A program made the position numbers and the translations under genes. 64,000 nt of DNA from Neorhizobium sp. UBA3556 (GTDB lineage Bacteria; Pseudomonadota; Alphaproteobacteria; Rhizobiales; Rhizobiaceae), in assembly GCA_002376235.1 (NCBI GenBank), contig DFNX01000010.1:226075-290074 (forward strand). Reading direction: 5' to 3'. Below, in pieces: positions 35,428 through 43,213 of this stretch (position 1 is its first letter; every line of letters begins with the position of its first letter). Under the pieces are notes generated by a model. That model did no database searches, was not told the origin of the DNA, and was given only the letters and a program-made list of their open reading frames with translations.

Positions 35428-36381
35428 ATGTCCGATATCCGTTGCGACTGCCTCATCATCCAGCCGATCGCCAAAAGCGCCATCCGCATGCTGCAAGAAA
35501 AAGGGCTCACCGTCCACATCGCGGCGTCCACCGCCTTTGCCGATCTCGAACCCTATCTTGCCGTCGCAACGGCGGTCATCACCCGCAATCACGGCCTGTC
35601 GGCTCTCGAAATAGGGGCCGCCCCTAATCTGAAGGTCGTCGGCGTTCACGGCACCGGCACCGACAAGGTGCACAAGCCGTCGCTTGCCGCACGCAACATC
35701 CCGCTGCACAACACGCCCGGTGCCAATGCCCAGTCGGTCGCCGAACTGGTAATCGGACTGGCGCTTGCCTGCTCGCGCTCGCTGATTGCCGCCGACAATG
35801 CCTCGCGCACCGGCGATACGCTGTTCCGCCAGCATCACCGCACGTTCGAACTTTCCGGCCGCCGTCTCGGCCTGTTCGGTTACGGCCATATCGCCAAGCT
35901 CGTCGCCCGTCTGGGCAAGGCTTTCGGCATGGAAGTCGCCACCGTGTCGCGCTACACCCCGGCCGAAGAATTGCAGCGCGACGGCATCACGCTTCTGCCC
36001 GATCTCGACAGCCTCTGCGAATGGGCCGATGTGGTTTCGCTGCACGGCATACCCGAGGAAAAGCCGCTCATTGATGCCCGCCGCCTGTCGCTGATCGGCA
36101 AGACCGGCATTTTGATCAACACCGCCCGCGGCGCCCTGATCGACGAGGACGCGCTTGCCACTGCGCTGAAGGACGGCACCATCGCCGGTGCCGGTCTCGA
36201 TGTGCTTGTGGTCGAGCCGATGACCGCCGATAATCCGCTGCTTGGATGCCCCAACCTGGTGCTGACACCGCATATCGGCGGCTCGACCGATGAGGCTCTG
36301 GAAAAGACCGGCTTTCAGGTCGCCAGCAAGGTTCTGGGCGAACTTACCGCTCTCGAACGGATCCCGGCCACCGGCACCTGA
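35428..36381 (+). CDS. D-2-hydroxyacid dehydrogenase (NAD-dependent)
   Basis: A 317-residue two-domain dehydrogenase. The Rossmann motif is GLFGYGHIAKLVARLG, the catalytic arginine lies in INTARGALIDED, and the catalytic histidine in LTPHIGGST with the preceding VVEPMT glutamate. The glycine motif G-x-G-x2-A matches the family. It interconverts a 2-keto acid and D-2-hydroxy acid, probably the deaminated product of the amino acid released by the upstream hydrolase. It is 2 bp from the previous gene. Confidence 0.88.
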   Translation: MSDIRCDCLIIQPIAKSAIRMLQEKGLTVHIAASTAFADLEPYLAVATAVITRNHGLSALEIGAAPNLKVVGVHGTGTDKVHKPSLAARNIPLHNTPGANAQSVAELVIGLALACSRSLIAADNASRTGDTLFRQHHRTFELSGRRLGLFGYGHIAKLVARLGKAFGMEVATVSRYTPAEELQRDGITLLPDLDSLCEWADVVSLHGIPEEKPLIDARRLSLIGKTGILINTARGALIDEDALATALKDGTIAGAGLDVLVVEPMTADNPLLGCPNLVLTPHIGGSTDEALEKTGFQVASKVLGELTALERIPATGT

Positions 36382-36402
36382 CCGCGACAGGATAGACAAG
36401 AC

Positions 36403-37164
36403 ATGCAGTTCAGGCCCCGATCCGGCCCCACGCTCACAGGCGAAAACGCCTATCCGCGTATCCTCCGCTGCGGCGATCGCGCCATCGCAATAGAGTTTTC
36501 GGATACGGTCAGCCAGGCCGCAAACCTCAAGGTCCTGTCGCTCGATGCCTCGCTTGCCTCGGACCCGATCGACGGCATTCTCGAAACCATCCCCACCTAT
36601 AGCTCGCTGACGGTGATCTACGATCCAAAAATCCTGCGCGGAGCCGCTCTCGGCGAAGCACTGATGCAGCGGGCAACGCATGACAGGGCAGCACCCGAGC
36701 CCGGTCGACTTCTGGAATTCCCGGTCCTTTACGGCGGCGAACATCAGGCCGATCTCGACGAACTCGCCACGCTGAAAAACATGAGCGCAGCCGATGTCAT
36801 CGCGCTGCACGCCTCCGCCGAATACCGGGTCTACATGATCGGTTTCGCGCCCGGTTTCGCCTATCTCGGCGGCCTGCCGGATATTTTGCATACGCCGCGG
36901 CTTGCCGTGCCGCGCCAGCGGATCGAGGCCGGCGCGATCGGCATCGGCGGCCGGCAGTCGAGCATCAATTCCGTACCCGGCCCGAGCGGCTGGCGTTTTC
37001 TCGGTCGCACGCCCTTCAAGCTTTTCGACCCCGCCCGCGCCGAGCCTTTCCTGCTGAAGGCCGGCGACCGCATCACCTTCCGCGCCATCGATACCGAAGA
37101 GGCGCGGGAACTGGATGCACAGGTCGCAGCCGGCACCGCCGAACTGAAGGAGATCGCCGAATGA
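36403..37164 (+). CDS. pxpB: 5-oxoprolinase subunit B (PxpB/KipI family)
   Basis: A 253-residue allophanate-hydrolase subunit 1 family protein with the hallmark IGFAPGFAYLGGLP and the following PRLAVPRQRIEAGAIGIGG. In E. coli and B. subtilis PxpA, PxpB and PxpC together hydrolyse 5-oxoproline to glutamate with ATP. An N-terminal extension of about 20 residues precedes the usual start, so a later start is possible. It overlaps pxpC by 4 bp. Confidence 0.9.
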   Translation: MQFRPRSGPTLTGENAYPRILRCGDRAIAIEFSDTVSQAANLKVLSLDASLASDPIDGILETIPTYSSLTVIYDPKILRGAALGEALMQRATHDRAAPEPGRLLEFPVLYGGEHQADLDELATLKNMSAADVIALHASAEYRVYMIGFAPGFAYLGGLPDILHTPRLAVPRQRIEAGAIGIGGRQSSINSVPGPSGWRFLGRTPFKLFDPARAEPFLLKAGDRITFRAIDTEEARELDAQVAAGTAELKEIAE

Positions 37165-38108
37165 CCGCGCTCCTTACCATTTCGCGCACCGGCCCGCTGA
37201 TGTCGGTGCAGGATGACGGCCGCTACGGTTTTCGCGCCCGCGGGGTCTCGACCTCCGGCGCCATGGATCGCGACGCGCATGCGATTGCCAATGCACTTGT
37301 CGGCAACGATCCCAATGCCGCAGCCATCGAATTTGCCCTCACCGGCGGTGCATTCACAGCGGATCGCGATACGCTCGTCGCCGTCACCGGCGGCAGTTGT
37401 CAGGTCGAGATTGCCGGCAAACCTGTTTCCACCTGGGAAAGCCATCTCCTCAAGGCCGACGAAACGTTGACCGTCGGGGCGCTCAGAGGTGCCGTCTGGG
37501 GTTACGTCGCCGTCTCCGGCGGCATCGCGATCCCAAAAATGCTCGGCAGCCGTTCCACCCATCTGAGAACCGCACTCGGCGGCCTGAACGGCAAGGCGCT
37601 TGGGCCCGGCGACACCCTGCCGCTCGGCGATAGCGAAGAACTCGAACCTCGCACACTCGGCACGCCCTACTTGCGCGGGCACGGCCCAATCGCCGTCATC
37701 CCCGGCCCGCAGGACAATTACTTCGACGAAGACGCCTGGAAGACATTTCTGCGCCAGCCCTATCGCGCCACCACATCGCGCGACCGCATGGCCATGGTCC
37801 TCGACGGCCCGGCACTTCAGGCATTCAAGGGCCACGATATCGTCTCGGATGCTACCGTCGTCGGCTCCATCCAGGTGCCGGGATCGGGCAAGCCGATCGT
37901 GCTCACCGCTGACGGCCAGACCACCGGCGGCTACCCGAAAATCGCCACCGTCGCCTCCTTCGATCTCGCCCGCCTCGCGCAATTACCGGCCGGCCAGCAG
38001 TTTCTGTTCCGGGCAATTTCAGCGGATCTTGCCGAACAGCAGGCGATCCATGCGCAGGATCGTCTCGCCTCCGTCATCGCCGGCCTGCGTGCAAGGCAGC
38101 AAGACTGA
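37161..38108 (+). CDS. pxpC: 5-oxoprolinase subunit C (PxpC, biotin-dependent carboxyltransferase family)
   Basis: A 315-residue allophanate-hydrolase subunit 2 family protein. It begins LTISRTGPLMSVQDDGR, then GVSTSGAMDRDAHAIANALVGN, and later VIPGPQDNYF, all typical. It should form the ATP-dependent activating complex with PxpB. The gene is coupled to pxpB and convergent, 3 bp apart, with pxpA on the other strand; this opposite orientation of pxpA is uncommon. Confidence 0.9.
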   Translation: MTALLTISRTGPLMSVQDDGRYGFRARGVSTSGAMDRDAHAIANALVGNDPNAAAIEFALTGGAFTADRDTLVAVTGGSCQVEIAGKPVSTWESHLLKADETLTVGALRGAVWGYVAVSGGIAIPKMLGSRSTHLRTALGGLNGKALGPGDTLPLGDSEELEPRTLGTPYLRGHGPIAVIPGPQDNYFDEDAWKTFLRQPYRATTSRDRMAMVLDGPALQAFKGHDIVSDATVVGSIQVPGSGKPIVLTADGQTTGGYPKIATVASFDLARLAQLPAGQQFLFRAISADLAEQQAIHAQDRLASVIAGLRARQQD

Positions 38109-38111
38109 AGA

Positions 38112-38882
38112 TCAGCCCGTTCGGTCAAGGGCAGAGCCAATCGCCCATCCCGCCGCCTCGAGCGCTATCCGCAGCTGCCTCGCCATGACCACCGCCCCCG
38201 GCGTGTCTCCATGCACGCAAACCGACCCGATCGGCACTTCCAGCCGCTTGCCCGAGGTCGAAGTCAGACACCCTTCCGAAACCATCTCGATCAACCGCTT
38301 CACCAGCAGTTCCGGATCATGGATCACCGAGCCTGCTTCAGAGCGCGGCGAGAGATTGAAATTGTCCGCATAGGTCCGGTCGGCATAAATCTCGTTGATC
38401 GGCGTCAGGCCGAGCGTCTCCGCCGCCCGCGCAGTCGCCGTTCCCGGCATCACCATGAAGGCAAGTTTCGGATCGACTGCCTTGATCGCCCGTCCGACGG
38501 CAAGCGCCATCTCGTCGTCATCGGCACAGACATTGCCGAGCGCCCCATGGGTTTTCACATGCGTCATCGGGTGGCCCTCGAGGGCTGCAACCGCTGCCAG
38601 CGCGCCGACCTGATAGGCCACCAGCGTCTCCACTTCGGAAAGGCTCATTCCCGGCAGACGCCGCCGGCCGAAGCCGATCAGGTCCATATAGCCGGGATGC
38701 GCGCCGATCGCGACGCCGCGTTGCTTCGCCAGCCGCACCGTCTGGCGCATGATGTCGGGATCACCGGCATGAAAGCCACAGGCGATGTTGGCGGTGCTGA
38801 CGATATCGAGCATCGCCGCATCGTCGCCCATCGTCCACGGGCCAAAACCCTCGCCAAGATCGGAGTTGAGATCGATACGCAT
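38112..38882 (-). CDS. pxpA: 5-oxoprolinase subunit A (PxpA, LamB/YcsF family)
   Basis: A 256-residue protein starting MRIDLNSDLGEGFGPW, with ANIACGFHAGDP and GAHPGYMDLIGFGRR, all diagnostic of the YcsF/PxpA family, which carries the hydrolase step. The frame is open to 39035, but the ATG at 38882 follows GGGGAAG and matches the family N-terminus. It is divergent from the amidotransferase gene across a region carrying the second TTGGTATACCACT box. Confidence 0.92.
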   Translation of the reverse strand: MRIDLNSDLGEGFGPWTMGDDAAMLDIVSTANIACGFHAGDPDIMRQTVRLAKQRGVAIGAHPGYMDLIGFGRRRLPGMSLSEVETLVAYQVGALAAVAALEGHPMTHVKTHGALGNVCADDDEMALAVGRAIKAVDPKLAFMVMPGTATARAAETLGLTPINEIYADRTYADNFNLSPRSEAGSVIHDPELLVKRLIEMVSEGCLTSTSGKRLEVPIGSVCVHGDTPGAVVMARQLRIALEAAGWAIGSALDRTG

Positions 38883-38984
38883 GACTTCCCCTTTTCGTCG
38901 TCCGGCCGTTTTCAGCCGTCCGGTCAGATGCATAACACGGCACCGGATGATTGCCACGATTTCCAGATTGCGCCATGCACACCG

Positions 38985-38997
38985 TTGGTATACCACT
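38985..38997. promoter_or_regulatory. TTGGTATACCACT operator, copy 2
   Basis: A 13-mer identical to that at 33278, with the palindrome TGGTATACCA at 38986-38995, in the 145-bp divergent region between pxpA and the amidotransferase gene. Two identical copies, each in a divergent promoter region of the same functional block, support one shared regulator. Confidence 0.75.
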
Positions 38998-39027
38998 GGT
39001 GTTCTGATTTTGAAAACGGGGAATGAC

Positions 39028-39729
39028 ATGGGCAAGCGCCTTCTTTATCTCGGCAATGGCCGCAAGTTTCAGTCCATCGCCAAGCTCGATGACCGCTTCG
39101 AAGCCTGGGGCCTGAAGGTTGATCGCTACTGGGCTTATGATGGCCAGTTTCCCGAGACGCTGAAGGGCTATGACGGCATTTTTCTCTCCGGCAGCCCGCA
39201 TGGCGCTTATGAGGACGTGCCCTTCATCCTGCGCGAACACGATCTGATCCGCGAAGCGGCCGAACTTGAAATCCCCATGCTCGGCATCTGCTTCGGCAGC
39301 CAGATCCTCGCTTCTGCGCTGTGTGGCCGCGACCAGGTTTTTCGCCGCACCTCCTGCGAAATCGCCTACAAGGACCTGCCGCTCACCGAAGCCGCCCGCA
39401 CCGACAAGCTCTGCCGTGATCTGGTCGATAGCGCCTACATGTTCGTCTGGCACAATGACGAGGTGAAGGCCGCTCACCCGGACATGACGATCCTCGCCTA
39501 TTCCGACGACTGCCCCAACCATATCTGGCGCTACAAGGACAAGGATATCTGGGGCATCCAGGGCCATCCGGAAGTCACCAAGGCGCAGGCCGTCATCTGG
39601 TTCGAGGAAAACCGCGAGCGGATGACGCTCGATGGCGCCAATATCGATGACCTCAAGGCGCAGGCCCATGAAGCCGCCGAGGCCAAGACCATGCTGACCC
39701 GCTTTGCGGAACTGGTCCAGAACGCCTGA
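39028..39729 (+). CDS. Class I glutamine amidotransferase-domain protein
   Basis: A 233-residue stand-alone GATase1 protein. The nucleophile cysteine is in the elbow LGICFGSQ, and the His-Glu pair is in QGHPEV. It resembles the glutaminase half of GMP synthase but has no synthetase domain. Related proteins (PuuD-like) hydrolyse gamma-glutamyl compounds. The start is ATG 39028 after CGGGGAA; the longer open frame overlaps the promoter region and pxpA. With 5-oxoprolinase next door, a gamma-glutamyl substrate is attractive but unproven. Confidence 0.82.
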   Translation: MGKRLLYLGNGRKFQSIAKLDDRFEAWGLKVDRYWAYDGQFPETLKGYDGIFLSGSPHGAYEDVPFILREHDLIREAAELEIPMLGICFGSQILASALCGRDQVFRRTSCEIAYKDLPLTEAARTDKLCRDLVDSAYMFVWHNDEVKAAHPDMTILAYSDDCPNHIWRYKDKDIWGIQGHPEVTKAQAVIWFEENRERMTLDGANIDDLKAQAHEAAEAKTMLTRFAELVQNA

Positions 39730-39761
39730 TTTCTGAAAAACATCCCGATTGAGGAGCACCG

Positions 39762-40892
39762 ATGGTTACGCCCGCCTACTGGTTCGAACGCGCCGAATTC
39801 CTGTCCCGCCTCTCCCGCGTCCAGGCCGAACTGAAAAAGAAACAGCTCGATGGTCTCGTCGCTTTCCTGCCGGAGACGGTGACCTGGCTCACCGGTTATT
39901 TCACCCGTGCCTATGGCACGCTGCAGTTTGCCATCATCCCGGCCGAGGGCGAGCCAACCCTGTTCTGCCGTGACGTCGAGGAATATTATCTCGACAGCAC
40001 CTGCGTTTTCTCCGACCGGGTGATGTGGACAGACAGCGACGACCGCATGGCGGTTGCCGCTTCCGCCATCGAAAGCCGCATCGGCAAGACAGCCAAGCTC
40101 GGCATCGAGCTTTCCGCCTGGCCGCTCTCGGCCGGCCGCTACGAATACCTGAAATCCGCCCTGCCGGGCATCGTCTGGCAGGACGAGAGCGCCATGACGC
40201 CACAGATGCGCCTCATCAAGTCGCCGGCCGAAATAGCCTATCAGCGCCGTGCCGCAAAGGCTGCCGAAGCCGGCATGCAGGCCGCGATCGACAGCGCCGC
40301 CGTTGGCGTTACCGAGCGCGAAATGGCAGCCGAAGTCTGCGCCGCGATGATCCGCGCCGGCTCAGACCTGCCGGGCCCGGGCGTTATGTCATCGGGCGAA
40401 CGCGCCTTCCACCTGCATGGTGGCTATTCCGACCGGGTGCTGGAGAAAGGCGATATCGTCCAGATCGAAACGACGCCGAACGTAAAACATTACCACGCCC
40501 GCTTCATGCGCCCCATCCGCGTCGGACCGGTTCAGGATGACGATCACAGGATAGTGGAACAGCTGATCGCCATTCAGGACGCAGCAATCCGTGAAGTGAA
40601 GCCAGGCGTCTCTGTCCGCGTGCCCGATGCGATCTATCGCGACGGCGTGCTCTCGGCGGGCCTGCGCGAAACCTACACGAACAAGACCTTCTATTCCGTC
40701 GGCCTGCTCTTGCAGCCGAATGGCGGCGAGCCGCTGGAATCGGCGGAAAACAGCACCTGGGTCTTCGAACCCGGCCAGACGTTTCACACTTACGTGCTCG
40801 CCCGCGGTTTCGGCATGTCGGAAACCATCACGATCACCGAAACCGGCTATGAAAAGCTGACCAATTTCCCGAGGCAGCTTTTTGTCAAGTAA
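39762..40892 (+). CDS. M24-family hydrolase lacking the metal site, divergent third copy
   Basis: A 376-residue creatinase/aminopeptidase P fold protein. It shares TWLTGYFTRAYGTLQF with the two minus-strand paralogues, and the M24 ligands are again replaced (IVQIETTPN, FYSVGLLLQP, TYVLARGFGMSE). It is clearly more diverged than the other two are from each other. It is 32 bp after the amidotransferase gene, so under the same promoter. Confidence 0.82.
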   Translation: MVTPAYWFERAEFLSRLSRVQAELKKKQLDGLVAFLPETVTWLTGYFTRAYGTLQFAIIPAEGEPTLFCRDVEEYYLDSTCVFSDRVMWTDSDDRMAVAASAIESRIGKTAKLGIELSAWPLSAGRYEYLKSALPGIVWQDESAMTPQMRLIKSPAEIAYQRRAAKAAEAGMQAAIDSAAVGVTEREMAAEVCAAMIRAGSDLPGPGVMSSGERAFHLHGGYSDRVLEKGDIVQIETTPNVKHYHARFMRPIRVGPVQDDDHRIVEQLIAIQDAAIREVKPGVSVRVPDAIYRDGVLSAGLRETYTNKTFYSVGLLLQPNGGEPLESAENSTWVFEPGQTFHTYVLARGFGMSETITITETGYEKLTNFPRQLFVK

Positions 40893-40898
40893 GTCGAC

Positions 40899-41069
40899 CT
40901 ATCCCGGAACGCCCTGCGGCGGCGTACCGGTCAGGCTGAAATAGAGATAGATCGCCGCGAAGGCGGCGATCACGGCAAGAATGGTGAGAACACGCTTCAG
41001 CCAGGGCGGCGTCTGGCGCGGCGGCTTTGGCTGTTTCGGTCGCTGGAACTTGATCACATTGTCGTTCAT
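40899..41069 (-). CDS. Small single-pass membrane protein, 56 residues
   Basis: A short gene. It opens MNDNVIKFQRPKQPKPPRQ, a basic, proline-rich cytoplasmic head, then one membrane segment at about residues 27-46 (VLTILAVIAAFAAIYLYFSL) and a short tail TGTPPQGVPG. The frame is bounded by stops and has normal rhizobial codon use. Its stop is 6 bp from the convergent M24 stop. Similar small proteins with a KFxRPKxPKPPR head are, as I recall, common in Rhizobiales, with no known function. Confidence 0.7.
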   Translation of the reverse strand: MNDNVIKFQRPKQPKPPRQTPPWLKRVLTILAVIAAFAAIYLYFSLTGTPPQGVPG

Positions 41070-41166
41070 GCGAGTGTTCTAGCCGAGCCTTGAAACAAAG
41101 CCAATGAAGATCGAAGGCCTCTCATGGTTGGTCTTAACAGAACACCCTGAAACCCGAAGCCGGGCG

Positions 41167-41505
41167 CTAAAGAGCCGCAAGCTGTGCGAGGTGACCACGC
41201 AAATCGATGCCGCTGCCAACCGCGTTCACCGTATCGAAATAGCCATGCCAGCCCGAGCTGGCGATACCCGAGATCAACACATCCATCGCCTTTAAATCGG
41301 GCGCACGCCAGATTGCAAAGAACTGCTGCGGGGCCGCGTGAACCGCGCAAGCCTCCGTTTCTCCGAGGGCAACCGGCTCGATGCCGAGCGCCAGCAAATT
41401 CGACATGCCAGCGCCTACCGCTTCGAAAAAACCGGCGCGGCTGACCTGATCAAGTGCCAGCCATGCGGGTTTGGGGCTGTAGAGTTCCGCCAGATAATAG
41501 GCCAA
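41167..41505 (-). CDS. Uncharacterised 112-residue protein
   Basis: A conserved-looking small cytoplasmic protein (YYLAELYSPKPAWLAL, later MDVLISGIASSGWHGYFDTVNA). It may be a ferredoxin-fold dimeric barrel type, but I do not recognise a function. The start is TTG at 41505, with AAGGAG 5 bp upstream. It lies 18 bp after the AlkD-like gene on the same strand, so it is probably the third gene of the marR operon. Confidence 0.65.
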   Translation of the reverse strand: MAYYLAELYSPKPAWLALDQVSRAGFFEAVGAGMSNLLALGIEPVALGETEACAVHAAPQQFFAIWRAPDLKAMDVLISGIASSGWHGYFDTVNAVGSGIDLRGHLAQLAAL

Positions 41506-41523
41506 GAAAGCTCCTTCGGATTT

Positions 41524-42300
41524 TCAGGCTCGGCCGTCGATCGATCGCAAGCCGCGTTTACAGATTCTCGATGTTGCGGAACCGCCGCTTTCCTCCAACC
41601 AGCGGCTGGTGAGGTCTCGCACCCAGTCTTTCCGATCTTTTCCGGCGTCGTTCAGCCAGTTGCCAACGGAATCCTGCACATAGGCAGAAGGGTCGGCACG
41701 CAGAGGCTCAAGGATCGGCAAGGCCAGTTCCGGTTTTTGGCGCAAAGCGCTGATATGAGTGCACCATACACCCCGTGGTCGAGTCGCTTCACTGGCAAAC
41801 CGACGCAACCGCTCGGACCCCTCACCCGTCCATCCGGCAAGCTGTTCGATGGCATCATCCAGTTCATTGGCAATGTGAGGCCGCACCGCCATCCAGGCCC
41901 ATTCCCTCACGCCGAAATGATGATCATCGGCCAGCGGCCGGATCAGGGAAAGACGCTCGCAAAGTGTGCGACCTTCAGTAGTTCCGACGATGAAACACGC
42001 CCAGCCGCGAACCGTATCAGAAGCATGGCGGCTCAATTCTTCTATGACCGTAGCACCCATATGATCGTGGATCAGCTGCGAGGCCCGCACCATCCGCCGC
42101 GAAATCCCCTCCCCCGCAATCTGCTCCATTCCAATGATGGCGTCCTGACCGATAGCCGGCAGGGAAGTGCGCATGAGTGCAGCGAAATCGACGACCAGGC
42201 ATTCCGTCAGCGTCGCCGCTTCGGCAGTCCCGCCATTCAGAAGCGCAATGCGTTCAGGGGTGACATCCCTGACACGTCTTGCCGGTTGGCCGACGCTCAC
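41524..42300 (-). CDS. AlkD-like DNA alkylation repair HEAT-repeat protein
   Basis: A 258-residue all-helical protein with HEAT-like repeats, resembling the AlkC/AlkD DNA glycosylase family (VRGWACFIVG, FGVREWAWMAVRPHI, YVQDSVGNWLNDAGKDRKDWV). Members remove alkylated purines or act as DNA-binding relatives. The start is GTG 42300, whose GTGA overlaps the MarR stop codon, so translation is coupled; the longer frame to 42360 lies inside marR. Confidence 0.72.
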   Translation of the reverse strand: MSVGQPARRVRDVTPERIALLNGGTAEAATLTECLVVDFAALMRTSLPAIGQDAIIGMEQIAGEGISRRMVRASQLIHDHMGATVIEELSRHASDTVRGWACFIVGTTEGRTLCERLSLIRPLADDHHFGVREWAWMAVRPHIANELDDAIEQLAGWTGEGSERLRRFASEATRPRGVWCTHISALRQKPELALPILEPLRADPSAYVQDSVGNWLNDAGKDRKDWVRDLTSRWLEESGGSATSRICKRGLRSIDGRA

Positions 42301-42827
42301 GGCGACGTGCCTGCAACGGTTGTTTGACCGGCGTCCAACGGCATTTCCACATTGCGCCATGCACGCAGCAAAAATCCGCTGAAAACCTCGCGCTCCCGTG
42401 GCTCAAAACCCGCAAAAAGGGAGCCTATCCATTGGCTGTGTTCGACAAACAGATCTTCCGCCATCGCCTGCCCCATGGATGTCAGGCGGACGGAAATCTT
42501 GCGCCGATCGTCCTTGTCTCCATGCCGCAAGAGAAACCCGTCGCGTTCCAGCCCGTCGAGCAGTCCGGTTACTGTGGCGCGCGTCACGCCGGCGCGCTCT
42601 GCCAATTCATGGGGCGCCAGCCCATCCGGCAGATCGCGCAGCAGAGACAGCAAGACAAACTTTCCCTCCGAAAGACGGTAGGGCGCAAGGCGCGCCGCGC
42701 AGGAACGGTCGATTGCTGCCGCCAGGGCCAGCACCTCGAAACAGAGCCGCATATTTGCGGTGTCTGACTTGCCGCGCCGCGCGGCTTCATCGAGAACGGC
42801 AAGGTGTTTGTGTTCGAGATTTTCCAT
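42297..42827 (-). CDS. MarR-family transcriptional regulator
   Basis: A 176-residue winged-helix regulator. The recognition region is GLAPHELAERAGVTRATVTGLL, and the wing is DGFLLRHGDKDDRRKISVRLT, including the conserved D-x-R-R. It is slightly longer than typical MarR proteins. It is first in an operon with the AlkD-like and 112-residue genes, so it may sense an electrophile or drug and control DNA repair (inference). Confidence 0.9.
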   Translation of the reverse strand: MENLEHKHLAVLDEAARRGKSDTANMRLCFEVLALAAAIDRSCAARLAPYRLSEGKFVLLSLLRDLPDGLAPHELAERAGVTRATVTGLLDGLERDGFLLRHGDKDDRRKISVRLTSMGQAMAEDLFVEHSQWIGSLFAGFEPREREVFSGFLLRAWRNVEMPLDAGQTTVAGTSP

Positions 42828-42966
42828 AAGGCGACATATAGTATGGCGCCTAATTATGAGTCAACGTGCACGACATACGCATTCAACGACCATCGCCGCG
42901 ATCACTTGTTGCCGGGTTTTGGGCTCAGCGACAGACTGAAAGAAATCCCGTTTCGACAAAAGAAAA

Positions 42967-42991
42967 GGGCGGCCCGAGAGCCGCCCTTTTT
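42967..42991 (-). terminator. Terminator downstream of the small cysteine-rich protein gene
   Basis: A 7-bp stem, GGGCGGC (42967-42973) and GCCGCCC (42980-42986). It has T residues on the plus side (42987-42991) and an A-rich flank (42961-42966) that becomes T-rich on the minus strand, so it can act in both directions. It sits just after the minus-strand gene ending at 43013. Confidence 0.8.
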
Positions 42992-43012
42992 GATCGTCTG
43001 TTCTTGGCGCTA

Positions 43013-43213
43013 TCAAGCAGCCTTGGCGTCGCCGTCGAACTGGCCGCACCAGTCGTTGGCGGAAACCACCGGCCAGAAGCCGCGGGCATCGGCCGCCGGC
43101 TGCGTGACCGGCGGGTTGACGCGACAGAGGCCAGCGTCGACCGGAGCGGAACCTGCGTTTACGACGTGATCTTCATAATACGAGCAGGCCTTGCAGGAAT
43201 TTTCTTTAGACAT
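43013..43213 (-). CDS. Small four-cysteine protein, 66 residues
   Basis: Cysteines C7, C10, C30 and C56 follow a CxxC-x19-C-x25-C pattern (NSCKACSYY, GLCRVNPP, NDWCGQF). This recalls HiPIP-like small subunits or a zinc/Fe-S binding fold. A strong ribosome site precedes ATG 43213. Upstream lies an Irr-type iron-control palindrome at 43270. I do not know a characterised homologue; an iron-regulated Fe-S or redox role is inference. Confidence 0.75.
   Translation of the reverse strand: MSKENSCKACSYYEDHVVNAGSAPVDAGLCRVNPPVTQPAADARGFWPVVSANDWCGQFDGDAKAA

Noticed and set aside
34978..36891. Minus-strand open frame of 637 codons
   Set aside because: It lies opposite three well-recognised plus-strand genes (M20 hydrolase, D-2-hydroxyacid dehydrogenase, pxpB). 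Its protein is rich in Arg, Gly and Asp without any family motif, a usual shadow in GC-rich DNA.
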